In this document: piece after piece, positions 34,668-44,383 of the stretch
Layout: the number at the start of each line of letters is the position of its first letter
Position numbering within the stretch: the first letter of the stretch is position 1
Source: Ureaplasma miroungigenitalium
GTDB taxonomy: Bacteria > Bacillota_I > Bacilli_A > Mycoplasmatales > Mycoplasmoidaceae
Length of the DNA: 64,000 bases
Direction: 5' to 3'
NCBI RefSeq assembly: GCF_025780085.1
Contig: NZ_JAOXHL010000002.1
Span: 1 to 64,000, forward strand
Translations under genes and position numbers: made by a program
The notes under the pieces: model-generated
Database searches by the model: none
What the model saw: only the letters and a program-made list of their open reading frames with translations
Told to the model about the DNA's origin: nothing

Positions 34668-34696
34668 ATTATATTACCATGATGGCAATTAGTAAA
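34668..34696 (-). promoter_or_regulatory. PI-PLC gene promoter
   Basis: On the minus strand TTTACT (34696-34691) and TATAAT (34673-34668) are 17 bases apart, leaving a ~205-base leader. The remaining intergenic DNA up to 35030 is AT-rich and I see no further gene in it; a TATAAT-like box at about 34982-34988 (plus) points at the pseudogene. Confidence 0.6.
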
Positions 34697-35030
34697 GCCA
34701 GTAAATCAAAGCTTTAAAAATTTTTATTTATTATGCAAATAATCAAAACAAAACGACATCTTAAATTATTTTTTTATCCGCGGAAAATATAATTAATTAC
34801 GATTAAATCGGCAATTTATCTCAATATTGCATTTAATATAGTTAATAATTGAACATATAATTTAGCAATTTTAACACCTTCTTAAATCTAAAATTTATCA
34901 CAAAAATCATAAAAAAGCTTTTTCTTATGTTATATCGCTAAAAAACACGTTTATTTTTGTTTTGTTAAAAGGTTTTCTGTATATAATGATTTCGAAATAA
35001 ATATATTAAATTAATAAAAATATTATTCCT

Positions 35031-36078
35031 TCATGTTCTCAAACTAGGGATAAGAAAGTTGTTTTATTAAAAATCAGTTCTCAAGTTAAAGTAGAATACA
35101 ATGGTACTAAAGATGTAACTTTGTAAAGTGTTACTACAGATAAATTCGTAGATGATAATTTTACAATCACTGTGTTTGAAACAGTTAACGCAACATTCAA
35201 ATCAGCTGTTATGCAAGAACAAAATACTAAGATTACTGTTGCATATACATTGGTTGATAAGGAAGATACAACAAACACAACAGATTTTGCGTTCAATGTT
35301 TTAAAGAACACTTTTAAAGAACCAATTGATTTTGCTAAAACAAACGAATCTGTTAGTTTTTCATTCTTAGATTCGAAATTCACCGATTTTAAAACAGCGA
35401 AGAAAAGCGAAAGTTCAAACTATAGCTTTACAAAAACAGACAATGTTGATCAACGTTGATTTCTACTCAAAAACAGATTATCAGATATCAGTTAAATATT
35501 CTTTAGTAGAAGTTAACAACCCCAATAATAAACAAGAGTTTGACAAAGTAATTCCAGGAACGTCTTTTAAGAAATTTTCACAAAATTTTGAAATCGTAAA
35601 TGTGACTCAAAAAAGGAAATACATCATTTTATCATTAGTTGCAAAGGAAGGCAGCACAATCAATATTAATAGTTTATTAGATGAAGGTACTAAGGGTGTT
35701 TTCAATTAAAAAGTGCAAAATATAATGTATCCATTAAATAAAGCATTCCACACTCGATGTATGTATACAATAGAGGGTCGAAATCAATTTACAGATATAG
35801 ATGTTCGAAACGTATACATTAAAAAAATTGATGAAAAACATTTTGAACTATATGTAAATGGTATTAATAAAGGCACAGGTTTACACAGCGATTATTATAT
35901 TGTACTTGTATTTACTTATGGTCCAGATAGCGATGAAGATGTTAAGAAATCAAAAACTGGCAAAGTTGAAATTAAATATGCAGCCAACTTTACAACCAGC
36001 CCCGAGAGAAAATCGACTGATCCTGAATTAATTAAACGTAATCAAATGATTTTCTTCAAAAGAAATAATCAGCAATAA
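35031..36078 (+). pseudogene. Decayed copy of the repeat lipoprotein, truncated at the lipobox
   Basis: Reads SCSQTRDKKV from 35031, aligning with SCSKTEDKKV of the intact lipoprotein at 37433, and continues as QVKVEYNGTKDVTL-stop-SVTTDKFVDDNFTITV. It has lost the whole signal peptide and start codon, carries an in-frame TAA at about 35124-35126, a frameshift near 35440-35460 (the frame moves to the one starting at 35443) and a further TAA at 35707-35709, after which the same frame is open to 36078. The later part (FYSKTDYQISVKYSLVEV and on) has the same strand-rich texture. It is non-functional as a gene; it could be a relic or a silent sequence donor. Confidence 0.8.
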
Positions 36079-36259
36079 CCAAAGTAACACCTTATTCCTT
36101 TTTTATTTAGCAATTTTCTGTATAATAATATAAAACTTAATTATTTAAAGAATGTAACTAATCTGTTATTGATTTAGCTCTAATTTGGTATTTAAATAAT
36201 TCAGTTAGTCAAAAATAAAAGGGAAGGAATCATCAGTTTTTATACCTGATAAATGCGAT

Positions 36260-37075
36260 ATGAGAAAAATAAATAAGAAGATTTTGTGATCTAGTTTAGG
36301 TATTATTGGAACGACTGCAATCATTGCTAGTGTAGCAACATCATGTAATGAAACAGATAATTCAGCATCTAATAAAAAATTAACAGAGGCACAAACAAAA
36401 ATTAATGATTTAAATGCAGAAATCGAACAATTAAAGCATGACAAAGCTGATGTTGATGTTCAATTAGCGGAAGCTAAACAACAAAATGAAGCATTAAGCG
36501 TTAAGGTTCAAGAACTAAAAACTAATAAACCAAAAACTCCAGAAGTAGAAGGGTACGAAACATTAACTCTAGATCAAAAAAAGATTGCTGAAATGATACA
36601 GTTAGGAGATATGGACGAATACGATGGTATCTACATATTAAAACATTTAGATAACAAATATAACAAGCTGGTATATACTGAAAAGCAACCATTAAAAATT
36701 GAAAGTCAGTATACAAGAATTGTGGAATTGGAATTAACTAATTTAGAAACAATTGGTTTTGCTCAATTACAAAATCTAAATAACTTAAAAAAACTAGTTG
36801 CTCCCATGTTAGTAACTATTGAACCACACGGTCTTAAATCAAACCCTAAGCTTGCACAAATCGATGCTCCATCACTAACTACTGTTTTATATGAAGGGTT
36901 AGCATACAATCCTGAATTAAAGATCTTAAATACTCCTAAGTTAATTACTTATGCTGGCTATAGTTTTACTGGAACAACGATCGATACAGTTAATTCAAAC
37001 CTAAGTGAAACAGCTAAAGAAACTATTGAGAGTTATGCTCATCCAGATGAAGAAAAGAACAACGATAAGCAATAA
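36260..37075 (+). CDS. Lipoprotein with coiled coil and leucine-rich-repeat-like domain
   Basis: A 271-residue lipoprotein. The signal peptide ends in IASVATSC. Residues ~35-95 form a short coiled coil (LTEAQTKINDLNAEIEQLK). The C-terminal half has repeats with the LRR-like spacing seen in IVELELTNLETIGFAQLQNL, LKKLVAPMLVTIEPHGLKSN, LAQIDAPSLTTVLYEGLAYN and LKILNTPKLITYAGYSF, close to the BspA type found in surface proteins that bind host ligands. The ribosome site GGGAAGGAA is 27 bases before the ATG at 36260; a small hairpin (ATCAG/CTGAT) lies between them. Probably surface exposed; ligand unknown. Confidence 0.8.
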
Positions 37076-37143
37076 AAAATATTCAATAACCAGGTTTAAA
37101 TTAAACATTTTAAACAGCGTTTTAATTGGATTTTTCTAGAATT

Positions 37144-37171
37144 AAAAACAACGGTATGACGTTGTTTTTTT
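37144..37171 (+). terminator. Intrinsic terminator of the LRR-like lipoprotein gene
   Basis: AAAACAACG (37145-37153) and CGTTGTTTT (37160-37168) with a 6-base loop and T run. Confidence 0.82.
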
Positions 37172-37297
37172 ATTTTGTTTTATTATATTTTGTATTCTAA
37201 AAGCAGTTATTTATCGTTAAAAACGAAAAAATTCGTTTTTAAAGTCTATTTTTCGGATTTTTAAAAATTAGTTAATAAATTATTATTTTTAATGTAT

Positions 37298-37339
37298 TAT
37301 AATTTAATTGCAAAAGAGTTTAATATCTAGATATTAAAC
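37298..37339 (+). promoter_or_regulatory. Promoter and perfect palindrome upstream of the repeat lipoprotein
   Basis: TATAAT at 37298-37303 is followed 15 bases later by a perfect 22-bp palindrome at 37318-37339 (half-site GTTTAATATCT). It would sit just past the transcription start. It could be an operator, a hairpin at the 5' end of the mRNA, or a recombinase site. The rest of the 357-base gap (37076-37432) holds the terminator above and the ribosome-site hairpin below. Confidence 0.5.
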
Positions 37340-37391
37340 ACCCCCAAAAGGAATTGATATTAATCTTTGTTAATTGATATCAAAAATAAAA

Positions 37392-37432
37392 AAAGGAGGA
37401 TTGCTACATTCGTAAGAGTGTAGTAACATATT
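37392..37432 (+). promoter_or_regulatory. Ribosome binding site separated from the start codon by a stable hairpin
   Basis: A strong AAAGGAGGA (37392-37400) lies 32 bases before the ATG, too far to work directly. Between them is an 11-bp hairpin: TTGCTACATTC (37401-37411), tetraloop GTAA of the GNRA type (37412-37415), GAGTGTAGTAA (37416-37426). Folding it out leaves six bases (CATATT) plus the final A between GGAGG and ATG, the normal distance. Confidence 0.65.
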
Positions 37433-38458
37433 ATGAAAAAATTAAATAAAAAATTATTATTATCAAGCTTAGGATTAGTTGCTACGTCAGCTCTAATTGC
37501 AAGTATTGCTGCTTCATGTTCTAAAACTGAAGATAAAAAAGTTGATTTAGCAAAAGTTAGTTCTAAAGTAAAAGTAGAATATAAAGACGCTAAAGACCTA
37601 ACTTTTGACAGTGTTACTGATGAAAAATTAGTAGCTGCAAATTTCACAATTACTGTACCTGAAACAGTTAACCTAACTTTCAAATCAGCTGTTAAAGATG
37701 CACAAAACACTAAAATTACTGTTACTTACACATTAACTGATAAAAAAGATTCTGCAAACAAAAAAGATTTTACTTTCGAAATTTTAAAATCAGTGTTTAA
37801 AAAAGAAACACCTGTTATACCTGAAAAATTAGATTTAGAATCAGTTAAGACAGAAGTTAAAGTAGAATATAAAGACGCTAAAGACGTAACTTTTGACAGT
37901 GTTACTGAAGATAAATTAGTAGCTGCAAATTTCATAATCACTGCACCAGACACAGTTAACGTAACTTTCAAATCAGCTGTTAAAGATGCACAAAACACTA
38001 AAATTACTGTTACTTACACATTAACTGATAAAAAAGATTCTGCAAACAAAAAAGATTTTACTTTCGAAATTTTAAAATCAGTGTTTAAAAAAGAAACACC
38101 TGTTATACATGAAAAATTAAATTTAGATTCAGTTAAATCACAAGTAACTGTTTCATATTTAAATGCTAAAACTGTATTTTTTAATGATCTTGATGAAACA
38201 AAATTAAAAGAATCTAATTTTCAAATCACTCCACTAGATAAAGTTACTACAACTTTCAAATCAGCAATTAAAGATCAAGAAAAAATTACTGTAACTTATA
38301 CATTAGTTGATAAAAAAGATTCAACAAATACAAAAGACTTTACATTTGAAATTTTAAAATCAGAGTTTAAACAACCAACTGATCAATCTGCATCAAACGA
38401 AGAAACTGATCCTGTAGATTCACCTGAAGAACCAGCTTCTACAGCAGCTCAAAAATAA
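37433..38458 (+). CDS. Repeat-containing surface lipoprotein (three 96-residue repeats)
   Basis: A 341-residue lipoprotein. The signal peptide ends in SIAASC at Cys29. Three tandem units of exactly 96 residues follow; for example VEY at residue 48, VEY at 144 and VSY at 240, each with TFKSA(V/I)KD, KITVTYTL and KDFTFEILKS. Units 1 and 2 are almost identical in DNA; unit 3 is diverged. A short acidic/Ala tail (EETDPVDSPEEPAS) ends the protein. The design recalls variable, repeat-bearing surface antigens of mollicutes, where unit number changes size. The start is fixed by the lipoprotein signal and the bridged ribosome site. No TGA codon is needed. A related pseudogene lies at 35031. Confidence 0.88.
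   Translation: MKKLNKKLLLSSLGLVATSALIASIAASCSKTEDKKVDLAKVSSKVKVEYKDAKDLTFDSVTDEKLVAANFTITVPETVNLTFKSAVKDAQNTKITVTYTLTDKKDSANKKDFTFEILKSVFKKETPVIPEKLDLESVKTEVKVEYKDAKDVTFDSVTEDKLVAANFIITAPDTVNVTFKSAVKDAQNTKITVTYTLTDKKDSANKKDFTFEILKSVFKKETPVIHEKLNLDSVKSQVTVSYLNAKTVFFNDLDETKLKESNFQITPLDKVTTTFKSAIKDQEKITVTYTLVDKKDSTNTKDFTFEILKSEFKQPTDQSASNEETDPVDSPEEPASTAAQK
37538..38401. repeat. Three in-frame 288-bp tandem repeats
   Basis: Units begin near 37538, 37826 and 38114. Units 1 and 2 share a stretch of well over 150 bases with almost no differences (around 37680-37830 versus 37968-38118); unit 3 is about half conserved. The 288-bp period keeps frame. Confidence 0.88.
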
Positions 38459-38522
38459 TTATTTAAATTAAATACTTATTATTTCGCTAAGTATTACTCT
38501 TTCTCAAGTTAGAGTAGTTAAG

Positions 38523-38552
38523 AAAAACAAACCATTGTGGTTTGTTTTTTTA
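38523..38552 (+). terminator. Intrinsic terminator of the repeat lipoprotein gene
   Basis: AACAAACC (38526-38533) and GGTTTGTT (38539-38546) with T run. Between the stop and this hairpin a second inverted repeat (AATACTTA/TAAGTATT, about 38470-38495) lies in the 3' UTR. Confidence 0.8.
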
Positions 38553-38578
38553 TTTGTTTAAATAACATGTATCACAAT

Positions 38579-38605
38579 AAAAAAAGAGGCCTAAGCCTCT
38601 TTTTT
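38579..38605. terminator. Bidirectional terminator ending the opp gene run
   Basis: AAAAGAGGC and GCCTCTTTT around a CTAA loop, T/A runs on both sides. On the minus strand it lies just past the last gene of the opp run. Confidence 0.8.
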
Positions 38606-38624
38606 GTTAATCGTAAGAATTGGT

Positions 38625-39098
38625 TTAATAAGCTGAGATGTATTCGTGTGATTGAATGTTTAAAGCTTTGTTTCAATCGTTTAGGTTTGTATAATAAACC
38701 AATAAGCACGGAAAAACAAACAGATTAATGATGGGGATATAACTTAAAATTAAACAAATCTTCACTTTTTGGTTATATTCTTTTTTGATTTTATTAATGT
38801 ATTTCTTTAAGAAAGTTGTCATGACAATTAAATTAAAAATATACGTACTAATAAATAAAACTAATAAAATAGTGAACATTACAATCAAATTAACTATTTG
38901 TTGTTGGTATCAACGAATTTCTTGCATCGTATTAAGATCATAGTAATCTTGATAATTTAAGTCGAAATTACTTGTTAAATGGTTGTGATAACTGACTCAG
39001 AAACCAATGGTAATTAGTAAAGGAATCAGAAATAAGTTTTGACATAAGTCCATGATGGACACAAAACGTAAACGTCGGTTTAATAATCTATCTATCAT
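38625..39098 (-). CDS. Small membrane protein at the end of the opp run
   Basis: A 157-residue protein with two or three hydrophobic segments: about 20-37 (LFLIPLLITIGFWVSY), 70-100 (IVNLIVMFTILLVLFISTYIF) and 125-145 (ICLILSYIPIINLFVFPCLL). Not recognised. The start ATG at 39098 is 2 bases after the oppA stop, with GAAGGAG inside the oppA end, so it is translated with oppA. Trp codons include TGA. Its last residues are ...EYISAY. It may help fold or hold the Opp complex, but this is only inferred from position. Confidence 0.78.
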
Positions 39099-39100
39099 AA

Positions 39101-42100
39101 CTATACTCCTTCATCTTCTGGGGAAGTTGGTAACCCTGCACGTGGCGGGTGTTTGTAATCATAAGCATATTGTAAGTAATATGTATATAAATGTTCCACG
39201 CCCCCTAATGACTTAATTGATCATTGGGTATCAGTATCCATGATTGGTAAAATTCCGGCTTGGTCACGAATAATTAATTCTAAATCACGCATGATATTAA
39301 AGATATCATCTTCTGATTCTCAACCACCACGGTTTGAGTTAAAGAAGTTTTTAATTCGTTCTCTATGTGCTCCATCATCCTCTTTTTTAATCGTAAAGAT
39401 TTCATTATCAACAATATCCGCGTTGAATTTATAAGGTGATGAAACCATAATTTCTCGTTTTTTTGGATCACGCGGATCAATGGCGAAAACTTTAACTAAA
39501 CTATATGAAGATGGTTTTAGTTTAGCATCGATAATATTGAAACTATATGGTACACGTTCTTTATTCGTATTTCAAATTAATGCACTATTTTCCTTGCCAA
39601 AATATTTTTCTAGATTAGCTTGATTATAAACATTATCATCATCAAGATTTGTGATTTTGTTTAAAGCGACTGTATAAACTTCTTGGCTAATTGTGTCCTT
39701 GATCTCAGCATAAAGATCGCGGTGGGCATTTTCATCAGCTACCACTTTTGATAAATAAACCTTTTGGTTGGCGAATTCAGTTGTTTCACGAACTAATGGC
39801 AGCTTGTGTTTTAAAAGCTCTTCATATTTCTTTAACAATGAGTTCTTTTCCTCAATATCATTATCTTTTAAAGATAATAATTGGTCTTCTAAATTTTTAA
39901 TTTCTGCATCAATGGCATTTAAATCACGTAATTGTTTGTAGTAATTATTTAGTTCAACCACCGAAATAACATAATTAAATAATGGGAAAGCTTCATTCTT
40001 TAAATTAAAGCCCCGACGATAAGAAATATCAAATTCCTTAGATAAAGTTACCTGGTCTTCTAACAATTCAGCAAAGAAGGTTTCTTGATCATTGGTGTAT
40101 GTCAATAATTGGTTAATTTTATTTTTTAAATTATTTAATCGTGTTTGGTAGAAAGCATTATTTTGAATAAATAAATCACTTTCTAATAAGTAATCACGAA
40201 TGTTGTAAGGAGGGATTTTTTGTAAATCCTTAGCTTTATTAGCAAATAGACTAGCTTCTTTTATCTTGTTAATCCGATTATAAATTAACATGACTCATTT
40301 ATATAGATTTTTGTCTTTTTGATTAACCATGTTTTCTACTAGTAAATTAATTTCGTTAACCATTGGGTTGAAAGTTGTTCAAGCAACGAATTGATCTGGA
40401 CTTGTTGCACTTGTTACCACTTGTTTATCAAGGTCGTTGATTTTAACTAATAGTTCAAATTCGTGTAAAGCGTTGGCAATCATTTCGTGTTCGGCATCAG
40501 TCGCAATCGTTAAGAAAGCTTCTAGCATTGGTTTTAGTGCAGCAAAATTTGTTGCGCTAAAATCTTGGAATAAGTTCGCTAAAGCATCATTAAAGCCTGC
40601 GATGACTTGCTTGTTGTTTTGCAAAGTAACAAACTGTTTAAAAGCATTTTTTAATTCATCTAATTTAGTAAATGTTTGGTTTTCTAAACCAAAGAGATTT
40701 GCGATCTCCCCTTTTTCTTGATCAGTGAATTCAATTGTTGATAGTGTAGCTAATTTGTCGATTAAAGCTTTGTGTGTAGCGTAATGTTCTGAAGCTTGTA
40801 AGTTTGTAGCATATTCTTTGAATAAACTAATTAAATCTTGTTGATTACTGTTGTAGACTGTTTCAAAGGCATATACTAAATGTTTTAAATTCGTGTGTAA
40901 ATCGTCTTTACGGAAGTCAAAGAAGTCATTAATCATCTTATGTACATAAGTGAAGTTAACAGCTTGTTCTGTTTGGTTAACAAAGAAATCGTTCAAATCA
41001 TTTACGTGGTTTAAAAGTTTAAAGACATTAATTAAACTTAACGTTTGCATTTTTAATGCTGCATTAGTTTTTAACGTTGATAGTTCAATCTTGTCAATAA
41101 AGGCTTTTAATTGAGCAAAATGACTAGCTGTTTTGTTTAAATCAAACTCGTTTGCATTAATGATTTCAGCTTGCGTGTTTAATAATTTACTCAAGGCAAA
41201 ATCTTCTTCTAAATAAGTGAAATCTTGTTTTGTTGTTGCTAATAAATCTAAAGCGGCTGCGTGTAAAACTTGTTTATCATGCACTAGTTTTTGTTCTAAA
41301 ACACTAATGAATTTAGTATTAAAATCATTAATTAAATCAAAGATTTTAGTTCATGATGCTAATATTTCATCAGCTTTAGCTTGCATTTGTTCAATTGGTG
41401 TATTACCGTCGTTTTGAATAAATAACTCTAATCCGGTATTTTGTGCTTCTAAATCTTTTAGTGTTTGTTGAATTAACTCAACAAGACTAGTTGTTGGATC
41501 AGCTTTGTCTTTGGGTTGATCATACATACCAGCGACACTAGTAAATAAGTCTTTTTCTTGTTCATGATATGCATTAATTTGAATTAAACTAGCTTGTAAA
41601 CTATTAGCATAACGTCCTAGATTAAATAAGTAGTCATGTCATGTTTGGTAATCGGTTGCGGTTGGTTTAATTGCCATTTGCGCGTGTGTTTTTTGATCAG
41701 CACTTAAACTTTTTTGTTTTGTCGCAATTAATTCTTTAGTTAAACGAATTGGTGTTAATGAATCAGCGGCTTTTGTTAATACTTTGAAAATGCTTTGTAA
41801 ACGTGCAAAGGCATTAATGTATCATTGTGGAACGAAAACGTCTTGCGTTTTTAAATCGCTTGCATAAGCTAATTCACGAATGATGTCAGCTTCTGCTCGT
41901 GGAATTCCTAAACGATCTAAAGTACTTTGTAAACTAGCATCATCTTGGTATGTTTCAAAGAAATCTTTAAATGTTCAGCCCCCTGATGGGTTTAATTCAA
42001 ATCCTTGAGTTTTCCGTGTTTCTCAATTCACACCATCTTTTAAAAAGAAGGCACCCATAGGAATTGAATACTCTGATTTACCAAATTTATCTAGGTTATT

Positions 42101-44371
42101 ATAAGTTAGATCAAATTTTCCTGAGTTTAAATATGACACATAAGTACTTGGTGGTAAAGCTTTTAGATCAATCACCACTTTTGTTTGCGCGTTTGATAAT
42201 GAACGTTCAACAATGTCCTTAAATGCAATAGCTGCTTTGGCATTTTCAGCTGGTTCAGTTGAATATAAGAAAGTTAAGTGAATTTCTTTATCTTTATATT
42301 CAGGGTGGTTTTGCACAAATCGATTTAAATAGTTTCGACCCATTTCTGGATCAAATCCTTTATCTAAACGGTCGATGTTTTCGAATTTATAATTTTTTGC
42401 CGAGTGCGTCATAAACGTATCGTTTTGCATATAATATTCTTTTAATTGACCATTTTTATCCTTAAATTCTGATTTGAACTTAACATCATCAAATCATAAT
42501 TCTAAATTGTCCCCTTTAGAGTTTTTAATCACCCCGAAAGCAGTTCAGTTAGATACTGGGAATGATGATGTTCATCCTGTTAATAACAAAATGTTTTGAC
42601 GGTTCGTAGCAAAAGAAATTGCTCGTCGTAAATCCGGATCTAATAAAGGAATGAAGTCATCTTTATGCGCTACATAATCTTCATAAGAATCATAACGTGA
42701 GTCTTTATTTAAATTAAATTGAATAGCAACTGTCCCAAACCCTTGACTCTTACTCATTAATTTACGTGTGTGTTCTTGTGATCAGAATTTCAACATGTAT
42801 GATGTGGGCATATCAGTAGCTGAAATAATCCCTTGTTCAAATCATAATGATTTAACTTCGTTTTTAGAATTAAAGTAAATTTTAATATTATTAGGAATTG
42901 TTTGATCTGCTCCATAATAGTTTTTATTTTTACTTAAGGTAATAAAACCTTCAGGACCTAAAATTGTTGAATCGATGTTAAAAGCAGAAGAGTAAACAAA
43001 GTTATCTAAATTAGTTCCAAAGTTGTGAATTCCCCCGTGGGTTTCAATGAATTTTCTATTAGCTGGTAATAGTTCTTGTTTCCCATTTAAATCATTAACA
43101 ACACTAATTGAATTAGGTTTTGGAGCAAACGTTTCAAATTCCATTAATAATTCAAAACGTGAACGCGGTAAAGCAAAATAACGTAAAAGTTCATCTTGGT
43201 TAGCTAAATCACGTACTTGTTTGAAACGACGCGCTTTAATTTGATCAACTGTTAAATCTTTTTCCTTTTTTTCAAAATCTAAATCATCAACATTGAAGAT
43301 TTGACGACGAACAAAATAAGGGTTTTTTTGCAATTTAAACTTAACTGGTTCGGCGTTTTGATCATTGTTCGGTTTGACATAAATGTATTGTAAATTATTT
43401 AGGTCTAATGATTGGTTTTCAGGTAATGATAAAGCGTTCTTAAAATCTTCGTTAGTAATATTTCAGAACATTTGCCCTGTTGATAAACCGATATCTAAAG
43501 CAGCCGCTTTAATATCATTAACTTCCTTAGTATCTAAGGGGTTATGGTTTTCATCAAACATTTGGTTTTGGAATGGTACGAAGTTAGGATCTTCTTTTCA
43601 TTCCTTAGTTATTTGATCAAAAATGTATGGCGGACGACCAAAAGGGTTTTTATATGGTACACCGTGTTTACGAATATAAGCTTCTTGCACGTCATTCATT
43701 CGTTGTGAACCTTTAATATTAATGTTTAATAGGGCTGTTCTTAATTGTGAACCCGTATTTAAATCCATAATATATTGGTAACTATCAATGAAGTCTTGTG
43801 CGGTTAATTCTTTTCCATCACTTCATTTTGATGCTCCGTTGTTTAAACCTAATTTAACAGCAACCGTTTTTTGGTTTTTGTTATTAAAAGTAATAAATGA
43901 TTGGTAGTCATCAGAGATAAATGAAGCCAGTGCTTCTGGGGCAATTCCGAATGATGATAAATCATAGAATTGTGAGCTAACGTTATTAGCTGTAAAAGTG
44001 TTTTCTAAATCACTAGTTGTAATTTGATCAAAGTTTAAACCATCAATTGTTCCATCAAATTGTTTAGCATATAATTTCGGTAAACCTAATAGGTTCCCGA
44101 TTTTTGAGTTGGTTGATGGTGCTTGTTTAAAGAAACCACCAACTAAAGTAGGAGAAATTGAACGCAAACTAGTAAATTTCAAGTAGTTAAAAGAGTTGAT
44201 AGCTGGAATCGCAATCCCAAAATCATATTTACGATCACTCTTTTGCAATTCGGGTGCTGTTTTTTGGTTAGTATTTTTACAACTCACAGCAATCCCTGAG
44301 ATTAATGCTAACCCACTTAAAACTCCAGCGGTTGTTAATCATAATTTCTTACGACTGGCTTTTATTTTCAT
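39101..44371 (-). CDS. oppA: Giant oligopeptide-binding lipoprotein OppA
   Basis: A 1756-residue lipoprotein, about three times the usual OppA length. The signal peptide ends in LISGIAVSC. The first ~780 residues have the extracellular solute-binding family 5 pattern: SKWSDGKELTAQDFIDSYQY, MGAFF and DLRRAISFATNRQNILLLTG, with the lobe sequences in between. The remainder is a long helical, coiled-coil-rich extension not found in typical OppA, ending in a hydrophilic tail (RAGLPTSPEDEGV). It binds external peptides and hands them to OppBCDF, encoded upstream. GGAGG precedes the ATG at 44371, 12 bases after the stop of the preceding gene. Many TGA(Trp) codons. Confidence 0.85.
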
Positions 44372-44383
44372 AAATTCCTCCTT

